DNA from: Methylobacterium sp. B4
GTDB taxonomy: Bacteria > Pseudomonadota > Alphaproteobacteria > Rhizobiales > Beijerinckiaceae
Length of the DNA: 64,000 nt
NCBI RefSeq assembly: GCF_003201865.1
Contig: NZ_QJJJ01000002.1
Location: 1-64,000, forward strand
Reading direction: 5' to 3'
The first letter of the stretch is position 1. Every line of letters starts with the position of its first letter. Positions 43,272-52,784 of this stretch are shown here, one piece after another. The notes below the pieces were generated by a model, which saw nothing but the letters and a program-made list of their open reading frames with translations, was not told where the DNA came from and did not search any database. The translations under genes were made by a program, and so were the position numbers.

Positions 43272-43985
43272 TCAGCCCTCGGCGAGCGCGGGGGCCGGTG
43301 CGGAGGCCGGGAAGGCGCCGACCTGGGGCAGGCGCTCGCGCCGGGCCAGGGCATCGGCCACCTCGGCGATGCGGCGGCGCAGCTCGGCGGTGTCGTCGCC
43401 TCCGCGGGCGGCCAGCGCGGCCTGCGCCGCCGCGAGCTCCGTGCGCAGTCTGTCCAGCTCGGCGCGCAGCGTCCCGGTCTCGCCCGCCTCGTCCTCGGAG
43501 GCGAGGGCGGCGGGCTCCCCTTGCGTGCGGCGGGCGCGCTTGAGGTCGTCGAGGATGGTGCGGTGGGCCTCCTCCAGGGCATGGAGGGTGGTGAGCCCGG
43601 TCTCGCCCTCGGCACGGGCCTGGGCGAGATCCCGGTCGAGGCCGGCGATGCGTTCGAGGGCGCGGGCCACCTCCGCCTCGCTCAGGAGGCGGGCGGCGAT
43701 CGCGGCTTCCGCCTCCATGGTGCGAGTCCCGATCGCGGCCATGTCGGCGTGGCGGTGGGCGGCGACGGCCTCCACCTTACGCTCCAGCCGGCGCTGCGCC
43801 ACGGCGAATTCTGCCCGGAGATGGTCACGCTCGGCCACCACCTCGGAGACGCTCACCGGCAGGGTCGCCTCGATCCGCCGCCGGGCGAGGCGGGCGGCGC
43901 GGGCGTTCACCGTCGGCAGGATCGTCAGGGCGCACAGGCTCGCCACAAGGAAGCCGAGCCCGAAGATCATCACGGTCTCGATCAC
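43272..43985 (-). CDS. membrane-anchored coiled-coil protein
   Basis: 237 aa with one N-terminal membrane helix (MIFGLGFLVASLCALTILP, residues 6-24) and a long Ala/Arg/Glu-rich region with heptad character up to about residue 215, then a Pro/Ala tail. GTG start at 43985. Resembles the uncharacterised Rhizobiales proteins with a short TM anchor and coiled coil; no enzyme motif. Function unknown. Confidence 0.75.
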   Translation of the reverse strand: MIETVMIFGLGFLVASLCALTILPTVNARAARLARRRIEATLPVSVSEVVAERDHLRAEFAVAQRRLERKVEAVAAHRHADMAAIGTRTMEAEAAIAARLLSEAEVARALERIAGLDRDLAQARAEGETGLTTLHALEEAHRTILDDLKRARRTQGEPAALASEDEAGETGTLRAELDRLRTELAAAQAALAARGGDDTAELRRRIAEVADALARRERLPQVGAFPASAPAPALAEG

Positions 43986-44130
43986 GTCGGGGGGCCCTCA
44001 CGCCGCCTCGGCCGGCAAGTCCGGCCGCTGCGTCTTTTGCCCGTCTTGCCCGCGGGGAGGCAAGCGGCCTTCGGTCGCGCCGCGAGGCCACGCCCGCGGC
44101 TTCGCGCGAGAAGGCGGACCCGAGGAGAAA

Positions 44131-44745
44131 TCAGAACGGGTTCCAGGTCGGACGGCCGGTGAACTTCAGATAGCCGACATTGATGCCGAGCCGGGCGCCG
44201 ACGCCGGAGCGGATCGGCACCACGATGACCCCGCCATCGGTCACCGCGGTCATACCGAAGCCGCCGATGAAGTAGGCCGAGCCGTCCACCCCGCCGAAGC
44301 GGCGGTAGAGGTCGCGCACGGCGGGCAGGTTGTAGACGAGCATCATGGTGCGCGCGCCGTCGCCGCCGACATCGAAGCCCAGCGTCGGCCCCTGCCAGTA
44401 GATCCGGCGCTGCCCGGCATTGCGGGTATAGAGCGTGCCCTCGCCGTAGCGCAGGCCGCCGACGATGGCGCCCGAGGCCTCCTGACCGAGGATGTAGCCG
44501 TTGGGCTCGCCCCAGCGCCGGGTCGCCTCCTCGACGGTCAACGCGAGGCCGCGCGACACGCTGCCGAAGAAGCGGTGCCCGTTCTCGACGATCTCCCGGG
44601 GGCGGAACGAGTCCGGGCGGACGCTGTCGTCCTGATAGGCCAGAGCGGGGACGGCACCGGCCAGGAAGCCGCCGGACAGCCCGGCCGAGAGGCCGAGCAG
44701 GGCGGTGCGGCGGGTGGTGCCCCTACGGATGGGATCGTGCGGCAT
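44131..44745 (-). CDS. EipA-like envelope protein (DUF1134)
   Basis: 204-aa exported protein. Twin-arginine signal TTRRTALLGLSAGLSGGFLAGAVPALA, then the DUF1134 core: EIVENGHRFFGSVSRGLA, GYILGQEASGA, LRYGEGTLYTRNAG, QGPTLGFDVGGDGARTM, LYRRFGGVDGSAYFIGGFGM. In Brucella the homologue EipA is a periplasmic protein needed for envelope integrity. ATG 44745 has GGGAG. No operon partner is obvious; cysQ-like gene upstream is 134 bp away. Confidence 0.88.
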   Translation of the reverse strand: MPHDPIRRGTTRRTALLGLSAGLSGGFLAGAVPALAYQDDSVRPDSFRPREIVENGHRFFGSVSRGLALTVEEATRRWGEPNGYILGQEASGAIVGGLRYGEGTLYTRNAGQRRIYWQGPTLGFDVGGDGARTMMLVYNLPAVRDLYRRFGGVDGSAYFIGGFGMTAVTDGGVIVVPIRSGVGARLGINVGYLKFTGRPTWNPF

Positions 44746-44879
44746 GTCGGTCTCCCTATCCCCGCGCGCGGGCGCTCCCGCCCGGCGGGCACGACATCGC
44801 CGCAGGGAGTGCGCAATCTCGGGACCGATCAAGTCAAGATTGGGTTAACAGGCGATTAAGCCTCCCGCCGACCGGAGGC

Positions 44880-45794
44880 TCAGGCGCCACCCGCCCGGCG
44901 AAGGTCGAAATACGACACGGCGCTGCGCGGCGGCAGGGCGAGCGCATCGCAATAGGCCGCCGAGCCGAGCGCGGCGAAGGGTCCGTTGCGGTAGAAGCGG
45001 TCGCGATGCCCGTAGGTGACGAGGGCACCGCCGGGGCCGATCACGCGCCCTCCGGCCATGGTCAGGACATGGTCGCCGGCGGCCGTGTCCCACTCCATGG
45101 TGGGGGCGCAGCGCACGTAGATGTCCGCCTCGCCCGACGCGATCAGGCAGAACTTCACCGCCGAGGAGGCGACCCGCCGCTCGCCGACCGCCAGACGCTC
45201 CAGGCAGGCATCGGTCTCGCTGTCGCCGTGGCGGCGGCTGATCAGGGCGACCGGACCCGAAGCGGGCGCCGCGCGCACCGTCACCGGATGGAAGGCCCCG
45301 GGCCGGCCCTCGCGGATCGGCGCTTCGCGGGCGCTCGTGCCCGCCGCCCAGACCCGCCCGAGACCCGGCGCCGCCAGAGCCGCGGCCACCGGCCGTTCGC
45401 CCTGCACGAGGCAGATGTTGACGCAGTACTGCTCGTGGCCCGCCAGGAAGTCGCGGGTGCCGTCGAGGGGATCGACCAGGAAGAACAGCGGCGCGGGTTG
45501 CGCGGCGCACGAGGTCTCCTCCGCGATCACCGGGATGTCGGGATAGGCCCGCGCCAGGGCTGCGACGATCAGGGCCTCCGAGCGGGTGTCGGCGAGGCTG
45601 GCCGGCGAGCCGTCGGGCTTGATCACGTGCGGGCAGTCGCTGCCGTGATAGCCCTTGAGGATCCGCCCGGCCTCGCAGGCGATGGCGGCGAGCCGCTCGG
45701 CGATGGCGTCGCGCATCGGCTCCGGGACGGGTACCGTCAGGGACACCGGCTCGCAGGCCTGGACAGGGTCAGACGCGGTCGCTGGCGCAGACAT
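44880..45794 (-). CDS. cysQ: inositol monophosphatase-family phosphatase, CysQ-like
   Basis: 304-aa Mg-dependent, Li-sensitive-type phosphatase. Metal site E92/E93 (AEET), D108-PLD111-GT (VDPLDGTRDF) and W235-D236 (MEWDTAAGD), all in place. CysQ members convert 3'-phosphoadenosine 5'-phosphate to AMP during sulfate assimilation; SuhB- or HisN-like roles are the alternatives. The VIAEET and FLVDPLDGT context fits CysQ best. ATG 45794, weak RBS; divergent from chpT with 261 bp between. Confidence 0.85.
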   Translation of the reverse strand: MSAPATASDPVQACEPVSLTVPVPEPMRDAIAERLAAIACEAGRILKGYHGSDCPHVIKPDGSPASLADTRSEALIVAALARAYPDIPVIAEETSCAAQPAPLFFLVDPLDGTRDFLAGHEQYCVNICLVQGERPVAAALAAPGLGRVWAAGTSAREAPIREGRPGAFHPVTVRAAPASGPVALISRRHGDSETDACLERLAVGERRVASSAVKFCLIASGEADIYVRCAPTMEWDTAAGDHVLTMAGGRVIGPGGALVTYGHRDRFYRNGPFAALGSAAYCDALALPPRSAVSYFDLRRAGGA

Positions 45795-46055
45795 GCGAGT
45801 GTCATCTCACGGCAAAGACCGGCTTGTCGACCGGCGGGCGCACAAATCGGCGTGGCCTCCGTATCCGCTACGCTGCCCCCAGTTGCCCTATTGGTCGAGG
45901 CGGCGCGAAGGCCGCGCGACGGACGCGGCTTTCCAAAGCGTGCGTCCGTGACTATTCGCTTGGCTCAACCGGTGCCTGCGGCGTCCGAGAAGCGGGCTGC
46001 CCCGCAACGGACGAGGCCGCGCGACACCTTTCGATATCCGGGAACGGAGCGTGCC

Positions 46056-46796
46056 ATGAGCGGTCCCACCAGCCTCACCCTCGACGCCCTCGATCTCTCG
46101 GCGCTGCTGTGCTCGCGCGTGTGCCACGACGTGATCAGCCCGATCGGCGCCATCGTGAACGGCCTCGAAGTGCTGGAGGACGACGACGACCCGTCCATGC
46201 GCGAGTTCGCCCTCGACCTGATCCGCAAGAGCGCCCGCACCGCCTCGGCCCGAATCCAGTTCGCGCGCATCGCCTTCGGCGCGGCCGGCTCGGCCGGCGC
46301 CTCGATCGATCTGGCCGATGCGGAGAAGGTCGCGCGGGCCATGTTCGCCGACGAGAAGACGCAGATCACCTGGAGCGCCCCGCAGGCCCTGTTCCCGAAG
46401 AACAAGGTGAAGCTCCTGCTCAACCTCGTGGTGATCGCGTCGAGCGCGATCCCCCGCGGCGGGGTGATCGACGTGGCCGTGACCGGCGGCGGCGACGCAC
46501 CCCGCTTCGTCCTGCGCGCCAAGGGCAGCCATGCCCGCATTCCGGCCCATGTCGAGGCCCTGATCGCGGGTACGCCCGAGGGCGGCACCGTCGATGCCCA
46601 CGGCATCCTGCCCTTCTATGCCGGCCTCGTGGCCCGCGCCGCGGCGATGGACGTGCGTTTCGCTATCGAGGGCGACGAGGTGACGGTGACCGCCAAGCCG
46701 ACCGAGGCCGGGACGGGGCTGCCCGGCGCGCCCGCGCCGAGCGTCGAGGACGAGCGCCCCTCCGACAGCGCGCCGCCGGACACGCAGCTCGCCTGA
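46056..46796 (+). CDS. chpT: histidine phosphotransferase ChpT
   Basis: 246-aa phosphotransferase linking the kinase CckA to CtrA and CpdR in the alphaproteobacterial cell-cycle pathway. The DHp helix carries H24 in SRVCHDVISPIGAIVNGLEVL, followed by a degenerate ATPase-like domain. About 35 residues at the C terminus are disordered. ATG 46056 has GGAG 7 nt upstream. It is followed by a hairpin and then the che operon on the same strand. CtrA commonly controls chemotaxis and flagellar genes in this class, so adjacency to che is suggestive. Confidence 0.93.
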   Translation: MSGPTSLTLDALDLSALLCSRVCHDVISPIGAIVNGLEVLEDDDDPSMREFALDLIRKSARTASARIQFARIAFGAAGSAGASIDLADAEKVARAMFADEKTQITWSAPQALFPKNKVKLLLNLVVIASSAIPRGGVIDVAVTGGGDAPRFVLRAKGSHARIPAHVEALIAGTPEGGTVDAHGILPFYAGLVARAAAMDVRFAIEGDEVTVTAKPTEAGTGLPGAPAPSVEDERPSDSAPPDTQLA

Positions 46797-46807
46797 AGCG
46801 GCCCTCC

Positions 46808-46831
46808 CCGTGGGACTGTGCCGTCCCACGG
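46808..46831 (+). terminator. hairpin after chpT
   Basis: CCGTGGGAC-TGTGCC-GTCCCACGG is a perfect 9-bp stem 12 bp past the chpT stop. No T-run follows. A 10-bp perfect palindrome CCTTATAAGG lies just beyond, at 46840-46849, in the cheA leader. Confidence 0.6.
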
Positions 46832-46986
46832 AGTGGATTCCTTATAAGGGGTGGCCGGGAAGAGTCTTTCGGTCGCCTGAAGCGACGAACAATTGTGAAT
46901 TTAAGCGCCGCCGCAACGCTTCACTAACTTTCCAAGGCGAGAGTGCTCGTCGCACGTCCGTTCGTGCGCGTAGACGAGTATCCCCC

Positions 46987-49731
46987 ATGGACGATCTGCT
47001 TCGCGAGTTCCTGGTCGAGAGCGCCGAGCACCTGGACACGGTCGACGCGGAGCTTGTTCGGTTCGAGCAGGATCCGAACAACCAGCAGATCCTGCGCAAC
47101 ATCTTCCGGCTGGTGCACACCATCAAGGGCACCTGCGGCTTCCTCGGTCTTCCGCGCCTGGAAGCTTTGGCCCACGCCGCCGAAACGCTGATGGGGCGCT
47201 TTCGCGACGGTTATCCCGTCAGCGGCTCCTCGGTGACGCTGATCCTTGCCACCCTCGACCGTCTCAAGGCGATCCTCGCCGATCTGGAGGCCACCGGCTC
47301 CGAGCCCGCGGGGGGCGATTCCGATCTGATCGACGCCCTGGAGCAGATGTCCTCCGAGGAGGCGCCCGCCGCCGCTGCGCCGCCGTCCTTGCCGGTGCTG
47401 CAGGCGCTGCCGGCCATCGTCGAGCGCGAGCTGAAGCCCGGCGAGGTCTCGCTCGAGGATCTGGAGCGCGCCTTCATGGAAGCGCCCGGCCCCGACGATT
47501 TCGCCAGCGAGCCGCCTGCGCCGGTCGCCGTGCCGAAGGTCGAGATGGCGGCGGCGATCGCGGCCGAGCCCGCCGCCCCCGCCCGGGAGCCGGAGCCGGC
47601 CGCCGAGCGGTCCGCGCCGTCGGCCTCGGCAGCCGCCGAGGGCGGCGAGGGCGGTGTCGCCAAGGTGCAGACGATCCGCGTGAACGTCGACACCATCGAG
47701 CACCTGATGACGATGGTGTCCGAGCTGGTGCTGACCCGCAACCAGCTCCTCGAGATCGCCCGCCGCCACGAGGATTCCGGCTACAAGGTCCCGCTGCAGC
47801 GCCTCAGCCACGTCACGGCCGAGCTGCAGGAAGGCGTGATGAAGACGCGCATGCAGCCGATCGGCAATGCGTGGCAGAAGCTGCCCCGGGTCGTGCGCGA
47901 CCTCTCGGCCGAACTCGGCAAGGGCATCGACCTCGTGATGTCGGGCGCCGAGACCGAGCTCGACCGGCAGGTGCTCGACGTCATCAAGGACCCGCTCACC
48001 CACATGGTGCGCAACTCGGCCGATCACGGCATCGAGTCCACCAACGAGCGCATCAAGGCCGGCAAGCCCGCCCGCGGCTCGATCCGCCTCTCGGCCTATC
48101 ACGAGGGCGGCACGATCACGATCGAGATCGCCGACGACGGCAAGGGCCTCGACCTCGCCGCGATCCGCAAGAAGGCGATCGAGCGCAACTTCGCGCCCGC
48201 CGCCGACATCGAGCGGATGACCGATGCGCAGGTCGCGAAGTTCATCTTCCACGCCGGCTTCTCCACCGCCAAGGCGATCACCTCGGTCTCCGGCCGCGGC
48301 GTCGGCATGGACGTGGTCAAGACCAACATCGAGACCATCGGCGGCGTGGTCGACATCGCGACCGAACTCGGCCGCGGCACCACCTTCACCATCAAGATCC
48401 CGCTCACCCTGGCCATCGTCTCGGCGCTGATCGTCAAGGCGAACGAGCAGCGCTACGCCGTGCCGCAGATCGCCGTGCTCGAACTGGTGCGGGTCGATCC
48501 CAAGAACGACAACAAGAGCACCAACACCATCGAGCGCATCCACGGCGCGCCGGTGCTGCGCCTGCGCGAGCGGCTCCTGCCGATCGTCACCCTGGACGGG
48601 CTGATGCGCGGCCAAGCCACCGTCGAGGAGGGCGAGGTCGTCGAATCCGGCTTCGTGGTGGTGGCCCAGGTCGGGCGCCAGCGCTTCGGCGTCCTCGTGG
48701 ACGAGGTCTTCCACACGGAGGAGATCGTCGTGAAGCCGATGTCGTCGAAGCTGCGGCACATCCCGCTTTTTGCCGGCAACACGATCCTCGGCGACGGCGC
48801 CGTGGTGCTGATCGTCGATCCCAACGGCGTGGCCAAGCTAGTCGGCCAGAGCGCGCAGTCCGGCGCGGCCACGGAGACGGAGGCCGAGGAGATCGAGGCG
48901 GGCGACGCCAAGGCGACGCTCCTCGTCTTCAAGGGCGGCGCGGGCGGCTTCAAGGCGGTGCCGCTCTCCCTCGTCACCCGTCTGGAGGAAATCGACGCCT
49001 CCAAGATCGAGCATCTGGGCGGGCGCCCGCTCATCCAGTACCGCGGCCGCCTGATGCCGCTGGTCCCGGCCGATCCCGGCATCACCCTGCGCTCCGAGGG
49101 CAACCAGGCGCTGGTGGTGTTCTCCGACGGCGACCGGGCCATGGGCCTCGTGGTGGACGAGATCGTCGACATCGTCGAGGAGCGCCTCGACATCGAAATC
49201 TCCGCCGACCGCTCCGACCTCATCGGCTCGGCGGTGCTGCGGGGCCGGGCCACCGACATCATCAACATCGCCCACTTCCTGCCGCTCGCCTACGACGACT
49301 GGGCGCGCGGGCCGCGCAAGACCACGGTCAAGGCGCCCTCGCTGCTGCTCGTGGACGACTCGGCCTTCTTCCGCGACATGCTCACCCCCGTGCTCAAGGC
49401 GGCGGGCTACGGCGTCACGATCGCCGCCAGTGCCGACGAGGCGTTGGCAGCCCTCAAGGGCAATCCGGGCATCGACCTCGTGGTCAGCGACCTCGACATG
49501 CCCGGCCGCAGCGGCTTCGACCTCGTGGCCGCCATGCGCGGGGCCGGCGGTCGGCTCGCCGAGATGCCGGTGATCGCACTGACCGGCACGGTCGGGGCCG
49601 ACGCCATCGAGCAGGCACGGCGCCTCGCGATCAGCGACCTCGTCGCCAAGTTCGACCGCAGCGGCCTGCTCGCCGCCCTGTCCGAGATCGGTGAAGCCGG
49701 CCCGTCCGGCGACGCCCGCGCCGCCGCCTGA
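46987..49731 (+). CDS. cheA: hybrid chemotaxis kinase CheA with two CheW domains and a receiver domain
   Basis: 914 aa. Hpt domain 1-105 with H44 (LVHTIKGTCGF); an Ala/Pro/Glu-rich linker 105-225 with no evident CheY-binding P2 domain; dimerisation 228-290; ATPase 290-470 (MVRNSADHGIE, DDGKGLD, SGRGVGMDVVK); CheW domain about 475-620; a second CheW-like domain about 640-770; receiver domain about 785-905 with D790/D791, phosphoacceptor D835 and K888. The fused receiver and duplicated CheW domain differ from classic CheA and recall type-IV-pili or alternative-function systems. First gene of cheAWYBR. ATG 46987; weak RBS. Confidence 0.96.
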   Translation: MDDLLREFLVESAEHLDTVDAELVRFEQDPNNQQILRNIFRLVHTIKGTCGFLGLPRLEALAHAAETLMGRFRDGYPVSGSSVTLILATLDRLKAILADLEATGSEPAGGDSDLIDALEQMSSEEAPAAAAPPSLPVLQALPAIVERELKPGEVSLEDLERAFMEAPGPDDFASEPPAPVAVPKVEMAAAIAAEPAAPAREPEPAAERSAPSASAAAEGGEGGVAKVQTIRVNVDTIEHLMTMVSELVLTRNQLLEIARRHEDSGYKVPLQRLSHVTAELQEGVMKTRMQPIGNAWQKLPRVVRDLSAELGKGIDLVMSGAETELDRQVLDVIKDPLTHMVRNSADHGIESTNERIKAGKPARGSIRLSAYHEGGTITIEIADDGKGLDLAAIRKKAIERNFAPAADIERMTDAQVAKFIFHAGFSTAKAITSVSGRGVGMDVVKTNIETIGGVVDIATELGRGTTFTIKIPLTLAIVSALIVKANEQRYAVPQIAVLELVRVDPKNDNKSTNTIERIHGAPVLRLRERLLPIVTLDGLMRGQATVEEGEVVESGFVVVAQVGRQRFGVLVDEVFHTEEIVVKPMSSKLRHIPLFAGNTILGDGAVVLIVDPNGVAKLVGQSAQSGAATETEAEEIEAGDAKATLLVFKGGAGGFKAVPLSLVTRLEEIDASKIEHLGGRPLIQYRGRLMPLVPADPGITLRSEGNQALVVFSDGDRAMGLVVDEIVDIVEERLDIEISADRSDLIGSAVLRGRATDIINIAHFLPLAYDDWARGPRKTTVKAPSLLLVDDSAFFRDMLTPVLKAAGYGVTIAASADEALAALKGNPGIDLVVSDLDMPGRSGFDLVAAMRGAGGRLAEMPVIALTGTVGADAIEQARRLAISDLVAKFDRSGLLAALSEIGEAGPSGDARAAA

Positions 49732-49763
49732 GACACGAACGGACCGGAAGAGGAGCCGCCGCC

Positions 49764-50243
49764 ATGCAGGCCGCCAACGCCAACACCGTCGCCACCGACA
49801 CCACCGACTACGTCACCGTCTTCGTCGGCGAGACCATGTTCGGGCTCACCATCGACCGGGTGCACGACGTGTTCGTGCCCGCCGGGATCACCCCGGTGCC
49901 GCTCGCACCCAAGGAGATCGTCGGCCTGCTCAACCTGCGCGGCCGGGTCGTCACCGCCCTGTGCCTGCGCCGACGGCTCGGCATCCCGGCCCGCGAGGCG
50001 GGCGCGGCGGAGATGGCGATCGGCCTCGAGCAGGCGGGCGAGACCTTCGCGCTCATCGTCGACGGCGTCGGCGAGGTCTTGAAGCTCGGCGCCGACACCC
50101 AGGAGCCGGTTCCGATCAACCTCGATGCCCGCTGGCGCGACATCTCGCTCGGCGTCCACCGCCTGGACGGTCGCCTGCTCGTGATCCTCGACGTCGACGC
50201 GCTGCTCGCCTTCGGCGATGCCCGCGACGCCCAGGTGGCCTGA
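49764..50243 (+). CDS. cheW: chemotaxis coupling protein CheW
   Basis: 159-aa SH3-like coupling protein joining receptors to CheA. The sequence follows the family from YVTVFVGETMFGLTIDRVHDV through VGLLNLRGRVVTALCLRRRLG (the conserved Arg-containing loop, near residues 53-72) to ILDVDALL. AGAGGAG stands before ATG 49764, 32 bp after cheA. Confidence 0.95.
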   Translation: MQAANANTVATDTTDYVTVFVGETMFGLTIDRVHDVFVPAGITPVPLAPKEIVGLLNLRGRVVTALCLRRRLGIPAREAGAAEMAIGLEQAGETFALIVDGVGEVLKLGADTQEPVPINLDARWRDISLGVHRLDGRLLVILDVDALLAFGDARDAQVA

Positions 50244-50259
50244 GGTGGAGGCCGCCCCG

Positions 50260-50661
50260 ATGAAAACCGCTTCCACCCGAACCGCCCTGATCGTGGACGA
50301 TTCGGCGGTGATCCGGAAGGTCGCCCGCCGCATCCTGGAGACGCTCGACTTCAGCGTCCGCGACGCGGAGGACGGCGAGACGGCTCTGGCGATGTGCGCC
50401 GAAGCGATGCCCTCGGTGATCCTGCTCGACTGGAACATGCCGAACATGGACGGCTACGAGGTGCTGCGCCAGCTGCGGCAATCCTCCCGCGGCGACCAGC
50501 CGAAAGTGCTGTTCTGCACCACCGAGAACGATGTCGGCGCCATCGCCCGGGCGCTGCGCGCGGGCGCCGACGAGTACATCATGAAGCCTTTCGACCGCGA
50601 GATCCTGACGGCCAAGCTCGATCAGGTCGGCCTCGCGACGCACCCGTCCGAGGCGGCCTGA
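50260..50661 (+). CDS. cheY: CheY-like single-domain response regulator
   Basis: 133-aa receiver domain: acid pocket D13/D14 (IVDDSAVIR), phosphoacceptor D57 (LLDWNMPNMDG), T88 region (CTTEND) and K109 (IMKPFD). ATG 50260 has GGAGG 8 nt upstream; cheW ends 16 bp earlier. Output by binding a motor or other partner; CheA is the expected kinase. No output domain is attached. Confidence 0.94.
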   Translation: MKTASTRTALIVDDSAVIRKVARRILETLDFSVRDAEDGETALAMCAEAMPSVILLDWNMPNMDGYEVLRQLRQSSRGDQPKVLFCTTENDVGAIARALRAGADEYIMKPFDREILTAKLDQVGLATHPSEAA

Positions 50662-50731
50662 CCCCCTTCTCGCGGCTGCGGGGACCGCAACGGCCCCCGC
50701 CTTCCCTCCTCGATCCGGAAGCGAACCCCCC

Positions 50732-51880
50732 ATGTCGGCCTTTCCCGCCGTCGCCCACGCTCCGGCCGCGCGCAGCCCGGTGAAGGTGCTCGTCGCCGAC
50801 GATTCCGCCGTGGTGCGCGGCCTCGTCTCGCGCTGGCTCGGCGAGGCGGGCCACGAGGTCGTCGCCACCGCCCCCAACGGGCGCGCTGCGGTCGAGGCCC
50901 TGGCCCGTTGCGCCCCCGACGTGGTGCTCCTCGACATCGAGATGCCGGAACTCGACGGCATCCAGGCCCTGCCCCTGATGCTCGCCAAGCAGCCGGGCGT
51001 GCAGGTCGTGATGATGTCGACCCTGACCCAGCGCAACGCCGACGTCTCCCTGCGCTGTCTGGCTCTCGGCGCGGTCGACTACATCCCCAAGCCCGAGAGC
51101 AACCGCGGCGTCACCACCTCGGATGGGTTCCGCAACGACCTCATCGAGCGCATCCGCGTATTCGGCGCCGCCCGCGCCCGGCGCAGGCCCGGTCCGACCC
51201 CGGTCGAGAGCGGCTCCGCGGCGGCGCCCGCCGCGCCGGCCGTCTCGCGCCTGTCCGGCACGGTGACTTTGCGTCCGAAGCCCCGCACCGTGGCGGCGCC
51301 GCGCGCCCTGCTGATCGGTTCCTCGACCGGCGGCCCGCGGGCGGTCGGCGAGGTGCTGGAGAAGATCGGCGCGGCCACCCTGCGGCGCCTGCCGGTGCTG
51401 ATCGTGCAGCACATGCCGCCGGTCTTCACGGCGGTGTTCGCCGAGCATCTCGGCGCGCGGATCGGCCTGCCGGCGGCCGAGGGCAAGGCCGACGAGCGGG
51501 TCCAGCCCGGCCGGATCTACGTCGCGCCGGGCGGACGCCACATGCGGCTGTCCGGCTCGGCCACCGAACCCGTGATCCGCCTCGATGACGGGCCGCCGGT
51601 GAACTTCTGCCGCCCGGCGGTCGACGTGATGTTCCTCGACGCCGCCGCCCTCTACGGCGGGGCGACGCTCAGCGTCATCCTCACCGGCATGGGCTCGGAC
51701 GGCACGGCGGGCAGCCGCGCCCTGGTCGAGGCCGGTGGCACCCTGCTCGCCCAGGATGAGGCGACGAGCACGGTCTGGGGCATGCCCGGCAGCGTCGCCA
51801 AGGCGGGCCTGTGCCACGCCGTCCTGCCGCTGCCCGAGATCGGGCCGGTCCTGCGCCAGGCGATCGCGGAGCGCGGGTGA
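50732..51880 (+). CDS. cheB: receptor glutamate methylesterase CheB
   Basis: 382-aa adaptation enzyme: receiver domain 16-135 with D68 (LLDIEMPELDG), a linker about 150-185, and the methylesterase domain with catalytic S198 (GSSTGGP), H227 (VQHMPP) and D323 (GMGSDG). It removes methyl groups from, and deamidates, chemoreceptors. Its TGA shares one base with the cheR start (TGATG), so the two opposing adaptation enzymes are translationally coupled. Confidence 0.97.
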   Translation: MSAFPAVAHAPAARSPVKVLVADDSAVVRGLVSRWLGEAGHEVVATAPNGRAAVEALARCAPDVVLLDIEMPELDGIQALPLMLAKQPGVQVVMMSTLTQRNADVSLRCLALGAVDYIPKPESNRGVTTSDGFRNDLIERIRVFGAARARRRPGPTPVESGSAAAPAAPAVSRLSGTVTLRPKPRTVAAPRALLIGSSTGGPRAVGEVLEKIGAATLRRLPVLIVQHMPPVFTAVFAEHLGARIGLPAAEGKADERVQPGRIYVAPGGRHMRLSGSATEPVIRLDDGPPVNFCRPAVDVMFLDAAALYGGATLSVILTGMGSDGTAGSRALVEAGGTLLAQDEATSTVWGMPGSVAKAGLCHAVLPLPEIGPVLRQAIAERG

Positions 51881-52737
51881 TGACGGAGGCGGATTTCACG
51901 TTCCTGCGCGATTATCTCAGGAAGCGCTCGGGCCTCAGCCTCGGCGGCGAGAAGCGCTATCTCGTCGAGAGCCGGCTCTCCCCCGTCTGCCGCCGCTTCG
52001 GCATCGGCACGCTGGCCGACCTCGTCGGCACCCTGCGGCTGTCGCGGGAAGGCCCGCTGGAGCGGGCCGTGGTCGAGGCGATGACCACCAACGAGACCTT
52101 CTTCTTCCGCGACCGGGCGCCCTTCGACCTGTTCCGCGACGTGCTGCTGCCCCGGGCCATCGCCGCCCGCGCCTCGGTGCGGCGCCTGCGGATCTGGTCG
52201 GCCGCCGCCTCCACCGGCCAGGAACCCTACTCCCTGGCCATGCTGATCCACGAGGCCGCCGCCCAGCTCGCCGGCTGGCAGATCGAGATCGTCGGCACCG
52301 ATCTCTCGACGGAGGTGCTGGAGAAGGCCCGGCTCGGCCTCTACAGCCACTTCGAGGTGCAGCGCGGCCTGCCCGTGCAGCTCCTCGTCAAGCACTTCAC
52401 GCAGGTCGGCGAGCAGTGGCGGATCAGCCCCAAGATCGCGGGCATGGTGAGCTACCGGCCGCTCAACCTGCTGCAATCCTTCGAGCATCTCGGTCAGTTC
52501 GACATCGTCTACTGCCGCAACGTGTTGATCTACTTCGACGCGCCGACCAAGGCCGACGTGCTGCAGCGGATCGCCAAGGTGCTCGCGCCCGACGGAGCCG
52601 TGCTGCTCGGGGCCGCCGAAACGGTGATCGGCCTCACCGACGCGCTGGCGCCCGACGGCGAGCATCGCGGCCTCTACCGCCATCCCGCCACGAGCGCGCG
52701 GGCGCCCCTGCCCCACCGCCTCGCCGCAGGCTTCTGA
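51880..52737 (+). CDS. cheR: chemoreceptor methyltransferase CheR
   Basis: 285-aa SAM-dependent enzyme methylating receptor glutamates. N-terminal helical domain (LRKRSGLSLGGEKRYLVESRL), then the Rossmann domain with TTNETFFFRD, SAAASTGQEPYSLAM, VGTDLS and CRNVLIYFD. ATG 51880 overlaps the cheB stop. Last gene of the che operon; no receptor (MCP) gene accompanies it in the window. Confidence 0.97.
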   Translation: MTEADFTFLRDYLRKRSGLSLGGEKRYLVESRLSPVCRRFGIGTLADLVGTLRLSREGPLERAVVEAMTTNETFFFRDRAPFDLFRDVLLPRAIAARASVRRLRIWSAAASTGQEPYSLAMLIHEAAAQLAGWQIEIVGTDLSTEVLEKARLGLYSHFEVQRGLPVQLLVKHFTQVGEQWRISPKIAGMVSYRPLNLLQSFEHLGQFDIVYCRNVLIYFDAPTKADVLQRIAKVLAPDGAVLLGAAETVIGLTDALAPDGEHRGLYRHPATSARAPLPHRLAAGF

Positions 52738-52784
52738 GAGACACCCGTCTCGCGGCAGGCCGCGGGATCGGCTAGCCTCGCCCC

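Noticed and set aside
46924..48759. A 611-codon minus-strand frame opposite cheA
   Set aside because: Shadow of cheA with no motifs; the cheA frame is unambiguous.
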